64,000 nucleotides of DNA. Source: Pigmentiphaga kullae (GTDB lineage: Bacteria > Pseudomonadota > Gammaproteobacteria > Burkholderiales > Burkholderiaceae_B). The translations under genes were made by a program, and so were the position numbers. The stretch covers positions 2,852,001-2,916,000 of the forward strand of contig NZ_SGXC01000001.1 of the NCBI RefSeq assembly GCF_004216695.1, written 5' to 3'. The notes below the pieces were generated by a model. It saw only the letters and a list, made by a program, of their open reading frames with translations. It was not told the origin of the DNA and made no database searches. Shown in pieces: positions 17,638 through 25,719 of this stretch (position 1 is the stretch's first letter; every line of letters starts with the position of its first letter).

Positions 17638-17925
17638 ATGTCTCTTCCCCTTTTCTCCGCCCGGCGGCGTCGGCAGCGCGGCCAGTCCATGGTGGAGTAC
17701 GTCGTCATCGTCGCGCTCGTGGCCGTGGCCGCGATCGCCGTCTACCAGCTGTTCGGGCAGGTGGTCCGTTCCCAGACGGCCGCCATGGCGCGAGAACTGG
17801 CGGGCGAGGATGGTTCGGCCGAATCGCGCGCCGCCCAGACCGCGGCCAAGGGCGCCCGGTCCCAGACTTCGGCGCGTTCGCTCAAGTCCTTCACCGGCAA
17901 TGCCGCCCAGGCGGGCGCGAACTAG
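17638..17925 (+). CDS. Flp-type prepilin-like protein of the Tad locus
   Basis: A 95-residue small pilin-like protein. The basic leader RRRRQRG precedes QSMVEYVVIVALVAVAAIAV, which is the Flp class: cleavage after Gly, Glu at +5 and Tyr at +6, then a hydrophobic helix. The tail of about 55 residues (from GQVVRSQTAA) is hydrophilic and Ala/Ser/Arg-rich, longer than in classical Flp pilins. It is probably processed by a prepilin peptidase and assembled at the inner membrane. It is the first gene of the Tad-like operon; its TAG stop is directly followed by the next ATG. No prepilin peptidase gene is present nearby. It could be a TadE-like minor pilin instead of the major subunit. Confidence 0.8.
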   Translation: MSLPLFSARRRRQRGQSMVEYVVIVALVAVAAIAVYQLFGQVVRSQTAAMARELAGEDGSAESRAAQTAAKGARSQTSARSLKSFTGNAAQAGAN

Positions 17926-19257
17926 ATGCGCGCCGCGGATCGCTCGCAGGCCGGACAGGCACTGGTGCTGGCGGTGGCGCTGCTCGCCGCGGCGGCCGCG
18001 GGGCTGGTGCAGTTCTTCAACGGCGGGCAACTGCTGCGCGAGAAGGTCCGGCTGACCCGCGCGCTGGACGCGGCGGCCTATAGCGGCGCGCTGGTCCAGG
18101 CCCGGAGCCTGAATTTTCTTGCCTATGCCAATCGCGCGCTGGTGGCCCACCAGGTGGGCATGGCGCATGCCATCACGCTGGCCTCGTGGGCCCGGTTCGG
18201 CGATACGCAGGCCCGCCGGCTGGCGTCTTCCAATCCACCCGCCAGCCTGATCGGCGGCCTGTTCGGCGCCGCGCATGGCCGGGCCTACCGGAGCGCCGCA
18301 GGCGCGGCCGGCAGAGGCGTCGCCGCGGGCTGGGAGGACGGCGCGCTGGCGCGGGCCTTCGCCGAACACGATCGCGTCGTGCACGACGTCCTGGTGCGTG
18401 CACAGGCGGCCGTGCAGCAATCGCTGGCCGATGTCCGCATGCGGACGATGCAGGCCGTGTTGGCGGCCCACGATGACGACGGCGCGACGCGTCTGGACGC
18501 GGCCCTGCTGGCCGATACGCTGCCGGGGTTCGTGGTGCGGCACGGAGGCGCCTCCCGGGTCCGGCTCAAGGGCATGGTGGAGGAGGCCAATGCGCACTAC
18601 GGGTTCCTTGCGCCGCGCGATCACGACCGTCGCAGCCTGTTGCCAACGGAATGGCGATGCCCCTGGCTGCGGCACGAGCTGCGGCGCCGGGGCGCGACTT
18701 CGCTCATGGGGCTGGACGCCTGGCGGTCGGTGGATACGCTGTCTTTCCATGCGCTGCGGTCCAATCGATGGATAGGCTGCTACTACCGCGAATATCCCAT
18801 GGGCTGGGGCAGCGCCAAGAGCGATGCCTCGCTGGCGGACGACGATCTGCCGCACGTGGACGAGCCTCCCGAGGATTTCTCCGACCAGGATTTCTGGCGC
18901 TGGGTGCGTGGGCATACCGACTGGAACCTGCTGGATGGCGCGGCCAATCCGCTTGCCAATTCGTTCGCGCTGTCGCAAGGCGTGGCGTGGCAGGGCAGGG
19001 GGATGCCGTCGTTCGCCGGGATCGCCGGCAAGCGGGCCGCCGAGCCGACCCTGCGCTTCGCGGTCAGGGCCACGCGCGCCGCGGGCGGGTTGGCCGCTGT
19101 CAGCGCCGCGTCGACCTACTATCGCCGGCCCGTGGCGCGCGCCGATGGGAGGGCGGAACCGCCCAGCCTGTTCATGCCTTACTGGCAGGCCGGCCTGAGC
19201 CCCGTCGTGGCGGCGGAACGCCAGCAGGCATGGCGCCGGCAGGGGGCGCCGCGGTGA
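17926..19257 (+). CDS. TadG-like pilus assembly protein
   Basis: A 443-residue protein with one N-terminal membrane segment (GQALVLAVALLAAAAAGLVQ, residues 10-29). A short coiled region, EKVRLTRALDAAAYSGAL, is typical of TadE/TadG-like proteins. The large remainder is predicted periplasmic, Arg/Trp-rich and without a recognisable enzyme motif. It lacks the Glu at +5 of true prepilins (GQALVL), so it is more likely a TadG-type assembly component. It begins immediately after the Flp-like stop and overlaps the following GTG start by 4 bases (GTGA), so translation is coupled. The family call rests on the N-terminal pattern and locus position. Confidence 0.72.
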   Translation: MRAADRSQAGQALVLAVALLAAAAAGLVQFFNGGQLLREKVRLTRALDAAAYSGALVQARSLNFLAYANRALVAHQVGMAHAITLASWARFGDTQARRLASSNPPASLIGGLFGAAHGRAYRSAAGAAGRGVAAGWEDGALARAFAEHDRVVHDVLVRAQAAVQQSLADVRMRTMQAVLAAHDDDGATRLDAALLADTLPGFVVRHGGASRVRLKGMVEEANAHYGFLAPRDHDRRSLLPTEWRCPWLRHELRRRGATSLMGLDAWRSVDTLSFHALRSNRWIGCYYREYPMGWGSAKSDASLADDDLPHVDEPPEDFSDQDFWRWVRGHTDWNLLDGAANPLANSFALSQGVAWQGRGMPSFAGIAGKRAAEPTLRFAVRATRAAGGLAAVSAASTYYRRPVARADGRAEPPSLFMPYWQAGLSPVVAAERQQAWRRQGAPR

Positions 19258-19970
19258 TCGCGCGCATCGATCGCCAGGGCGGCCAGGCCGTGGCCGAAGC
19301 CCTGCTCGCGCTGGGCGGGCTCGGGGCGTTGTGGGTACTGGGCTCGGCCCTGGGGCGATTGCAGGACCTCGCGCTGCAGACCGAGTTCGCGGGGCGTCAT
19401 CTTGCCTTCGTCGTGGCGCAGGAGGCGCCGCGGGACGTCCGCGAGCGAACGCAGGCCTATTTCTTCCAGCCTGAACGCCATCGCTGGCGCAACCACGATG
19501 GTTCCGCGCTGCTGCCCGACCAGCCTGGGCGGTTTTCCACGGAGGTCCGGCAAGCCGCCGGCCAGTTGCCCGAGCAGGCACAGCCCGGGGGTACTGCCGA
19601 GCCGGCGCGCATGCTCAGGGGGGAATTGCTGCCGGCGTATCCGGGGCTGGTGGCGGGGCGGGTGTCGGTGCGACCCGATCTTGCGCCGGTGGCCAAGTTG
19701 GGCGGGTGGCGAGCCGAGGCACGGCTGTCCAGCAGGTTCGCAATCCTTGCGGATGCCGGCCATGCCCGGGACGACGGGGATGTCCAGGCGCGCATCGCCC
19801 GCGCGCCCAGGGCATGGAGCGACGCCGCGCGGCGCACGGAGCAGGCGGGCCGGGCCTTGTCGGCGATGTCGCGCGTCGACCGGCCCTGGGGCCGTCCGCC
19901 GCCGCAGTTCGATTGGCTCTCGGCCTGGAAGGGGCTGCTGCCGGCGGATCTTGCGGGAGACGCTCGATGA
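19254..19970 (+). CDS. TadE-like minor pilin
   Basis: A 238-residue protein starting with GTG in a GTGA overlap with the upstream stop. Near the N-terminus, GGQAVAEALLALGGLGALWV forms a class III leader: Gly then Gln at +1 and Glu at +5, followed by a hydrophobic helix. The remaining 200 or so residues are soluble and presumably periplasmic. This is the layout of TadE-like minor pilins. Longer upstream starts in this frame run through the TadG-like gene and are rejected. It overlaps the next gene by ATGA. Like the other pilins here, it would need a prepilin peptidase encoded elsewhere. Confidence 0.7.
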   Translation: MIARIDRQGGQAVAEALLALGGLGALWVLGSALGRLQDLALQTEFAGRHLAFVVAQEAPRDVRERTQAYFFQPERHRWRNHDGSALLPDQPGRFSTEVRQAAGQLPEQAQPGGTAEPARMLRGELLPAYPGLVAGRVSVRPDLAPVAKLGGWRAEARLSSRFAILADAGHARDDGDVQARIARAPRAWSDAARRTEQAGRALSAMSRVDRPWGRPPPQFDWLSAWKGLLPADLAGDAR

Positions 19971-20626
19971 CGGGAAGGGGGCGGTGCCGCCCGCCGGTGC
20001 GCGGCTGCGTCGTGCTTGCCATGGGCCTGCTATGGAGCCACGCGGCAGCGGCCCAGCCCAGCATGCCGCCCGGTGCGGTGGACCGGGGCTGGGGAGGCCG
20101 CGTGCGCGTGAACGGCGTGCGCATGGACATCCGCTTGTTCGAGATCCGGCAGGCTCCGCTCGAGGTCGCCGACGGTGTGGCGCGGCAGCCCGGCCTGGAC
20201 CCCTGGGTGCTGCCCTTGTCCGATGGCGTGATGCTGAGCGGCGTCCGGGACGGCCGTCCCTGGCTGATGCAGCTTCGCCGGTCCACGTCCGGCACGACGC
20301 ACGGCGTCCTGGCTGTCGGCCTCGATGCCAAGGCGGGGATGCGCGCCTTGCCCGCCGAATGGATGCCGCCGGGCGCAACGCTGCTGCTGGATCTGCAGAC
20401 CCGGGACGAGCGGGGGAAGGTGGCTCACCAGCTTTACGCCCATGCGGCCGACAGCGCGACCTTCTCCCGGCTGCTGCAAGCCCGGTTGACCGCGCTCGGA
20501 TGGCGCGCCGGGCCCGGCGGTGGGCTGATGGAGTGGCGCCGCGCGCGGCGGGTATTGCAGCTCGTGGTGGTGGCACGGGAACAGGGAAGCGGCCTGCTCG
20601 CGGTCGAGATCGAGACGGGCGAATGA
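19967..20626 (+). CDS. Hypothetical secreted protein of the Tad locus
   Basis: A 219-residue protein that I do not recognise. An N-terminal signal peptide (VRGCVVLAMGLLWSHAAAAQ) is clear, with cleavage near AAAQ, so it is periplasmic or outer-membrane. The mature part has no lipobox, no Cys pairs and no known enzyme motif. It has short strand-like blocks (RVRVNGVRMDIRLFEIRQAP, RVLQLVVVAREQGSGLLAVE). The start is fixed by a 4-base ATGA overlap with the TadE-like gene. Its position before the second Flp-like gene suggests a periplasmic accessory of the pilus. Low similarity to anything familiar makes it a candidate lineage-specific Tad component. Confidence 0.68.
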   Translation: MTGRGRCRPPVRGCVVLAMGLLWSHAAAAQPSMPPGAVDRGWGGRVRVNGVRMDIRLFEIRQAPLEVADGVARQPGLDPWVLPLSDGVMLSGVRDGRPWLMQLRRSTSGTTHGVLAVGLDAKAGMRALPAEWMPPGATLLLDLQTRDERGKVAHQLYAHAADSATFSRLLQARLTALGWRAGPGGGLMEWRRARRVLQLVVVAREQGSGLLAVEIETGE

Positions 20627-20640
20627 AGGAGCCAAGAATC

Positions 20641-20841
20641 ATGATCGTGGCCGGCAGGGCCCGGGGCGCGCGCGGGCAGCGCGGGCAATCCGCGGTGGAA
20701 TATCTGGTCGTGGCCATGCTGCTGGCCGGCGTGGCCGGCGCGGGCTGGTTCGGCGAAGGGGGAGGCTTGCTGGCGTGGCTGCTCGACGCCCTGCGAGGTT
20801 TCCACCAGCGTTTCGCCGCTTCGCTGGCCCTGCCGCTATGA
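20641..20841 (+). CDS. Second Flp-type prepilin-like small protein
   Basis: A 66-residue protein. The leader MIVAGRARGARGQRG precedes QSAVEYLVVAMLLAGVAGAG, a textbook Flp motif with Glu at +5 and Tyr at +6. The short tail WLLDALRGFHQRFAASLALP keeps it at classical Flp size, so it may be the real major pilin. The ATG at 20641 is chosen because AAGGAG at 20626-20631 is correctly spaced; an ATG at 20623, overlapping the previous stop, is the alternative. It overlaps the CpaB gene by ATGA. It was easily missed because longer frames cover it. Confidence 0.78.
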   Translation: MIVAGRARGARGQRGQSAVEYLVVAMLLAGVAGAGWFGEGGGLLAWLLDALRGFHQRFAASLALPL

Positions 20842-21704
20842 CGCCCCGCCTGCCCCGTTTGCGCGTGGACCGGAAATGGTGGGTGCTGGCGGTGGCGCTG
20901 GCCGCCGGAGGCCTGGCCGCATGGCTGGGCCAGCGCCAGATCCAGGGGCGCATCGATGCCATCGAGGCCGGAGCGCGCGCGTCGCGCGTCGCGCTGGTGG
21001 TGGCCGCGACCGACCTCGATGCCGGCCGGCGCCTGTCGGCGGACCTGGTGGCGGTGCGCGAGATGCCGGCCGAGTGGGCGCCGTCCGGCGCCATCGAACC
21101 CGACCGGTTCGGCGATTTCGACGGCGGCGTGCTGGCCCACCGTGTACGGGCCGGCGAACCGCTGCTGCCCCTGCACCTGGAGGCAGGGCGCGCGGCCCCG
21201 CTGGCCGAGCGCCTGGGCGAGGGGCGCCGGGCGGTGACCATACCGGTGGACGAGATCAGTTCGGTGTCGGGCCTGGTGCAACCCGGAGATCTCATCGACC
21301 TGTACGTTTCCTTCGATCATCGTGGCAAGCGGACGACCATGCCCCTGCTGCAACGGATGCGCGTGCTGGCCACGGGACACCAGACCGAGACGCCGGGAGC
21401 CGGGGGCGAAGCGCCGCGCGGCGCGTTCTCCACCGTGACGCTGGATGCGGCGCCGGAAGAGGCGGTCAAGCTCATCATCGCTCGCGATGGCGGTGTCCTG
21501 ACCGCCATGCTGCGCCGTCCGGGAGACGGCAGCCCGGCTCCCGGACGCGTGACGGGCGGGCTGGCTTCCTTGCTGGGGCTGGGAGACGGCGAGCCGCCCG
21601 AGCCGCGCCGGCAGACGGGTGCAACGATCATCTATGGCGACCGGGCACCGCGCCGCATTCCGGGGCTGGCGGAGTCCGGGGCGGAGCAGGGGGGCCAGCC
21701 ATGA
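20838..21704 (+). CDS. cpaB: Flp pilus assembly protein CpaB/RcpC
   Basis: A 288-residue CpaB/RcpC-type protein. One membrane anchor lies at about residues 13-30 (WWVLAVALAAGGLAAWLGQR), followed by a SAF domain (RVALVVAATDLDAGRRLSAD), the loop GRRAVTIPVDEISSVSGLVQ and PGDLIDLYVSF, all typical of the family. It acts in the periplasm, probably stabilising or gating the secretin. The start is fixed by an ATGA overlap with the second Flp gene, and its stop overlaps the secretin start the same way. The length is close to the family norm. Confidence 0.9.
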   Translation: MTPRLPRLRVDRKWWVLAVALAAGGLAAWLGQRQIQGRIDAIEAGARASRVALVVAATDLDAGRRLSADLVAVREMPAEWAPSGAIEPDRFGDFDGGVLAHRVRAGEPLLPLHLEAGRAAPLAERLGEGRRAVTIPVDEISSVSGLVQPGDLIDLYVSFDHRGKRTTMPLLQRMRVLATGHQTETPGAGGEAPRGAFSTVTLDAAPEEAVKLIIARDGGVLTAMLRRPGDGSPAPGRVTGGLASLLGLGDGEPPEPRRQTGATIIYGDRAPRRIPGLAESGAEQGGQP

Positions 21705-23122
21705 GAGCGGCCGTGGTGAAGCGGGTCGTGCGAGGAGGCCTCGGCATCGCGTTTGCCGTGCTGGACGGCGGGGCGCGGGCCGCGGGGACGGCCGCCGCCG
21801 ACTGGCCGGCCTGGCTCGAGCAAGAGGCAGTGCCGACGCCGGCACCGCCTTTCCCCGCCGGCCAGGATCTCCCGGACGTCGAGATGTACATAGGCGAGAC
21901 CCAGGTGTTCCCGGCGCCGGGCGTGGGGCGGGTGGCCGTGGGCAATGGCCGCGTCATCAACGCCGCCACGGCCGACGACCGGGAGGTGGTGGTGTTCGCC
22001 AATGCGGCCGGCACCTCGTCGCTGGTCATCTGGGACCGCGACGGCGCGATGCGGCGCATGCGTATCACCGTGGTGCCGGGGCAGTCCTCGCGGGTGCAGC
22101 GCGAGATCGAAGCCTTTCTCGCCGGCATGCCTTCGGTCCGCAGCCGGCTCGTCGGCGACAAGGTCATCGTGGAAGGCGACGACCTGAGCGACGCCGATCA
22201 GGCGCGCATCGCGCTGCTGGCCCGCCGTTATCCGCAGGTCGTCGATTTCACCGGACGGCTCGGCTGGGAACGCATGGTGATGATGGACGTCAAGGTGGTC
22301 GAGATGCCGCGCTCGCGGCTGCGCGAACTGGGGGTGCGCTGGGACGGCGCCAGCACCGGCGGCCTGAACGCGGGCCTGGCCTGGGACGCCGCGGTGGGGC
22401 GGCCCTTGCGGGCGGCCGCCGGCGACGCCGGGCAGCGGCCCGGGGGCGGCCCCGTCGCGCTGCCGTTCCCGGCCACGTCCCCCGCGGGATACCTGGGCAT
22501 GAACGCCCTGTTGTCCGCGCGCATCCAGGCCATGGCCCAGAGCGGCGAGGCGGTCATCCTGGCCCAGCCGCAGCTGTCGGCGCGCAGCGGCTCCACCGCG
22601 CGCTTCCTTGCGGGCGGGGAAGTGCCCTATGCGACGGTGGACAGGAACGGCGCGTCGAACACCACCTTCAAGCCCTACGGCGTCACGCTGGAGATCGCGC
22701 CCCGGGTCGATGCCGGCGGCACGGTGCGGTCCGTCATCGACGTCGAGGTCAGCGCCGTGGATCCGTCCGTGACGACCACGGGCGGCCCCGCGCTCAAGGT
22801 CCGCAGGACCGCCACGGAGTTCAACGTGCGTTCGGGCGAGACGCTGGTGCTGAGCGGCTTCCTGTCGCGCGAGCAGTCCCAGGACCTGGACGGCTTGCCC
22901 GGCCTGTCCAGCCTGCCCATCCTCGGGCCGCTGTTCGGCTCGCGCAGATTCCAGAGGCGCGAGACCGAACTGGCCATCTTCGTGACCCCGACCGTCGTCA
23001 CCCAGCGCAATCCCGATCTGCTGGAACGCATCGACCGCGGGCATCGGGTGCTGGACCAGACCTTCGGGCCGGAGCGGCTGAACGTGCCCGTGCGGCCCGA
23101 CGTATCTTTCATGGAGCGATGA
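21701..23122 (+). CDS. cpaC: Tad secretin CpaC/RcpA
   Basis: A 473-residue outer-membrane secretin of the Tad type. A signal region precedes residue 30. An N-terminal pilus-secretin domain follows (VEMYIGETQVFPAPGVGRVA), then a BON-like segment (SRVQREIEAFLAGMPSV). The C-terminal secretin core has GEVPYATVD near residue 305, IAPRVDAGGTVRSVIDVEVS, VRSGETLVLSGFLSREQSQD and GLPGLSSLPILGPLFGSRRF. It forms the channel through which the pilus or secreted substrate passes. It overlaps both neighbours by 4 bases. The closing motifs are complete and no truncation is seen. Confidence 0.93.
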   Translation: MRAAVVKRVVRGGLGIAFAVLDGGARAAGTAAADWPAWLEQEAVPTPAPPFPAGQDLPDVEMYIGETQVFPAPGVGRVAVGNGRVINAATADDREVVVFANAAGTSSLVIWDRDGAMRRMRITVVPGQSSRVQREIEAFLAGMPSVRSRLVGDKVIVEGDDLSDADQARIALLARRYPQVVDFTGRLGWERMVMMDVKVVEMPRSRLRELGVRWDGASTGGLNAGLAWDAAVGRPLRAAAGDAGQRPGGGPVALPFPATSPAGYLGMNALLSARIQAMAQSGEAVILAQPQLSARSGSTARFLAGGEVPYATVDRNGASNTTFKPYGVTLEIAPRVDAGGTVRSVIDVEVSAVDPSVTTTGGPALKVRRTATEFNVRSGETLVLSGFLSREQSQDLDGLPGLSSLPILGPLFGSRRFQRRETELAIFVTPTVVTQRNPDLLERIDRGHRVLDQTFGPERLNVPVRPDVSFMER

Positions 23123-24813
23123 TGCTGGAGGTGGAAATCCTGACCGACGAGGGCCATGGGACCTCGCTGAGCGTGGCGTCGCCCGCGGTGATCGGGCGCG
23201 GCGACGTATGCGAGATCCGCCTGCGCCACTGGCGGGTCGCGCGCAGGCATGCCCGGCTGGACGAGCGGATCGAAGGCGTATTCGTGGAAGACCTGGGGTC
23301 GCTGGGCGGCACCTTGGTCAACGGCCGCCGCATCCTGCAATACGGACCGCTGTTGCCCGAGGACGAGATCGTCGTCGGCGCCGTGATGTTGCGCGTGCGG
23401 TCCATGGGGGCTTCGGGGAAAGATGTCTCGCGGGAAGGCGGTCCGCCCGCGCCCGTGTCGGCGGGCATGCCGGCCCCCCCGGCCGCCCGGTCCGCGGCGG
23501 TCCACTCCCACGAGGCGGCGATGGTCGAATGGCGGCGCCGGCTGCATGCGCGCCTGCTGGAGGCCCTGGACCTGCGCCGCCGGGATGTGTCCGCGATGAG
23601 CGACGCGGCCTTGCGGCAGGAGGCTGACCGGCTGCTGGAGGCGCTGGTGCAGGATGCCGATGCCGAGATCCCCGCGGGCCTGGACCGCGGCACGCTGCGC
23701 CGGCAGGTGGTGGACGAGGCGGTCGGGCTGGGACCGCTGGAGTCCTTGCTGGCCGATCCGGACATTTCCGAGATCATGGTCAACCGGCACGATGAGCTTT
23801 ATGTCGAACGCGGCGGCGTCCTGCGCCGGCATCCGGCGGTGTTCAGCAGCGACCAGTCGGTCCTGGGGGTGATCGAGCGCATCGTCTCGCCGCTGGGGCG
23901 TCGCATCGACGAGAGCTCGCCCATGGTCGACGCCAGGCTGCGCGACGGCTCGCGGGTGAACGCGATCATCGCGCCGCTGGCGTTGAAGGGGCCGGCCCTG
24001 ACCATCCGCAAGTTTCCCTCCCGCCGCCTGCGGATGACGGACATGGTGGAAGGCGGTTCGCTGGATGCGCACATGGCGGGGTTCCTGAGACTGTGCGTGG
24101 AGCGGCGCAAGAACGTCATCGTTTCGGGCGGTACCGGCTCGGGCAAGACGACGCTGCTCAACATCCTGTCGAATTTCATTCCGCCGGCAGAGCGCGTCAT
24201 CACCATCGAGGATGCCGCCGAACTGCGCCTGGCGCACGAGCACCTGGTCGCGCTGGAGGCGCGGCCTGCCAACCTGGAGGGGCGGGGCGCGGTTTCTATC
24301 CGCGACCTGGTGCGCAACGCGCTGCGCATGCGGCCCGACCGCATCGTCGTGGGCGAGTGCCGGGGTGCCGAGGCATTGGACATGCTGCAGGCGATGAACA
24401 CCGGCCACGAGGGTTCGTTGACGACGTTGCATGCCAACACGCCGCGCGACGCGATGTCGCGGCTCGAGACCCTGGTGCTGATGGCGGGCATGGACCTGCC
24501 GCTGGCCGCCATACGCGAGCAGATCGCCTCGGCGGTCGACATCGTGGTCCAACAGGGCCGCAGCGCCGCCGGGCAGCGGCGGGTGACCGCCATCGTCGAG
24601 GTCAGCGGTATCGAGAGCGGCCGCATCCAGCTGCAGGAGCTGTTCCGCTTCGAGCGGCCGGATGCCGGCGCGTCCGACGGCGCCGGGTACTTCCAGGGCT
24701 GCGAACTGATGCCCAGTTTCCTGGACGAATGGCGGGCTGGCGGCGTGGCCATTTCCCCGCAATGGTTCTGCGAGCGCACGCCGGCGCCGGACGGGCCCAG
24801 GAGCCTGGCATGA
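23119..24813 (+). CDS. tadA: FHA-domain fused Tad secretion ATPase (TadA/CpaF)
   Basis: A 564-residue fusion. Residues 1-95 form a forkhead-associated (FHA) domain with GR at 26-27, ARRH at 41-44 and NG at 68-69; the canonical Ser of SxxH is Ala. A Pro/Ala linker follows to about 130. The TadA/CpaF ATPase then takes over: the N-terminal helical part with LGPLESLLADPDISEIMVNR, Walker A GGTGSGKTT near residue 336, and MRPDRIVVGECRGAEALDML with the Asp/His boxes. It is a cytosolic hexameric motor for pilin assembly. The start overlaps the secretin stop (ATGATG), and a start 3 bases later is equally possible. TadZ is absent, so the FHA domain may supply localisation or partner binding (inference). 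Confidence 0.92.
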   Translation: MMLEVEILTDEGHGTSLSVASPAVIGRGDVCEIRLRHWRVARRHARLDERIEGVFVEDLGSLGGTLVNGRRILQYGPLLPEDEIVVGAVMLRVRSMGASGKDVSREGGPPAPVSAGMPAPPAARSAAVHSHEAAMVEWRRRLHARLLEALDLRRRDVSAMSDAALRQEADRLLEALVQDADAEIPAGLDRGTLRRQVVDEAVGLGPLESLLADPDISEIMVNRHDELYVERGGVLRRHPAVFSSDQSVLGVIERIVSPLGRRIDESSPMVDARLRDGSRVNAIIAPLALKGPALTIRKFPSRRLRMTDMVEGGSLDAHMAGFLRLCVERRKNVIVSGGTGSGKTTLLNILSNFIPPAERVITIEDAAELRLAHEHLVALEARPANLEGRGAVSIRDLVRNALRMRPDRIVVGECRGAEALDMLQAMNTGHEGSLTTLHANTPRDAMSRLETLVLMAGMDLPLAAIREQIASAVDIVVQQGRSAAGQRRVTAIVEVSGIESGRIQLQELFRFERPDAGASDGAGYFQGCELMPSFLDEWRAGGVAISPQWFCERTPAPDGPRSLA

Positions 24814-25664
24814 ACGCCATCGACGCGGCCATCGCCGGCGCGGTACTGGTTTGCGTGTCGCTGCTGGTGTGGATCGCCTGCGGACTGGTGCGTGACAGCA
24901 TCGCGCGCTACCGGGCGGTGTTCACCGAGACCGCGCGCGTCCGCATGAGCGAGTTCTTCCTGTTCGTCGACGTGAACCAGCTGTGGGTGGCGCACGTGGC
25001 GGTGATCGGCGTGCTGGCCGCCGCCTGCGGGTGGTTCGCGCAAAGCTGGGGCTTCGCCCTTGCCGGGGCGGCGGCCGGGGCATGGCTGCCGCGCCAGGCC
25101 GCCCGCCATCTGCGCACGCGCCGCATGCGCAGGTTCGATGCGCAACTGCCCGATGCGCTGCTGGCCCTGGCCAGCGCCTTGCGGGCCGGCGCCAGCCTGC
25201 AGGCCGGCCTGCGCCAGATCGCGGCCGAAAGCGAGGCGCCGCTGGCACAGGAGTTCACGCTGCTGATGCGCGAGCAGCGCTTCGGCGTCGGCATGGACCA
25301 GTCGCTGGCGAACCTGCATGCGCGCATGCCCACCGAAGCGGCCAGCCTGGTTGCGTCGGCGCTGCGGATCGCCGCCGACACCGGCGGCAACCTGGCCGAG
25401 ACGCTGGAGCGCATAGGCGCGACCGTGCGCGCACGGCTGCACATGGAGGGGCGGGTACGGGCATTGACGGCCCAGGGCCGGCTGCAGGCCAGGGTGGTGG
25501 GGGCGCTGCCCTGGCTGCTGCTGGCCGCGCTGCACCGCCTGGAGCCCGAGGCCATGGAGCGCCTGTGGACCACTCCCGAGGGATGGGCCGTGCTGGTCCT
25601 GGTCGCGGCGCTGGACATCCTCGGGCTGTGGATGATTGCCCGCATCGTCCGGATCGACATATGA
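24810..25664 (+). CDS. tadB: Tad inner-membrane platform protein TadB
   Basis: A 284-residue type II secretion system F-domain protein. Membrane segments lie at about residues 8-28, around 70-90 and at the C-terminus. The cytosolic helical T2SSF core has LPDALLALASALRAGASLQA, GLRQIAAESEAPLAQEF and ADTGGNLAETLERIGATVRA, which are diagnostic. With TadC it forms the platform that couples the ATPase to pilin. The start is set by an ATGA overlap with the ATPase stop. The length is a little under that of many TadB proteins (300-320), mainly because of a short N-terminal extension. Confidence 0.92.
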   Translation: MNAIDAAIAGAVLVCVSLLVWIACGLVRDSIARYRAVFTETARVRMSEFFLFVDVNQLWVAHVAVIGVLAAACGWFAQSWGFALAGAAAGAWLPRQAARHLRTRRMRRFDAQLPDALLALASALRAGASLQAGLRQIAAESEAPLAQEFTLLMREQRFGVGMDQSLANLHARMPTEAASLVASALRIAADTGGNLAETLERIGATVRARLHMEGRVRALTAQGRLQARVVGALPWLLLAALHRLEPEAMERLWTTPEGWAVLVLVAALDILGLWMIARIVRIDI

Positions 25665-25719
25665 AGCGCGAGCGGGAATCCCCCGAGGGAACCGGCGCTC
25701 CCACGAGGCCGGCGTGGGC

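Noticed and set aside
21619-23118. Extension of the FHA-TadA frame 500 codons upstream
   Set aside because: It overlaps the complete secretin gene in another frame and is Arg/Gly-rich noise; the start at 23119 overlaps the secretin stop like the other Tad genes.
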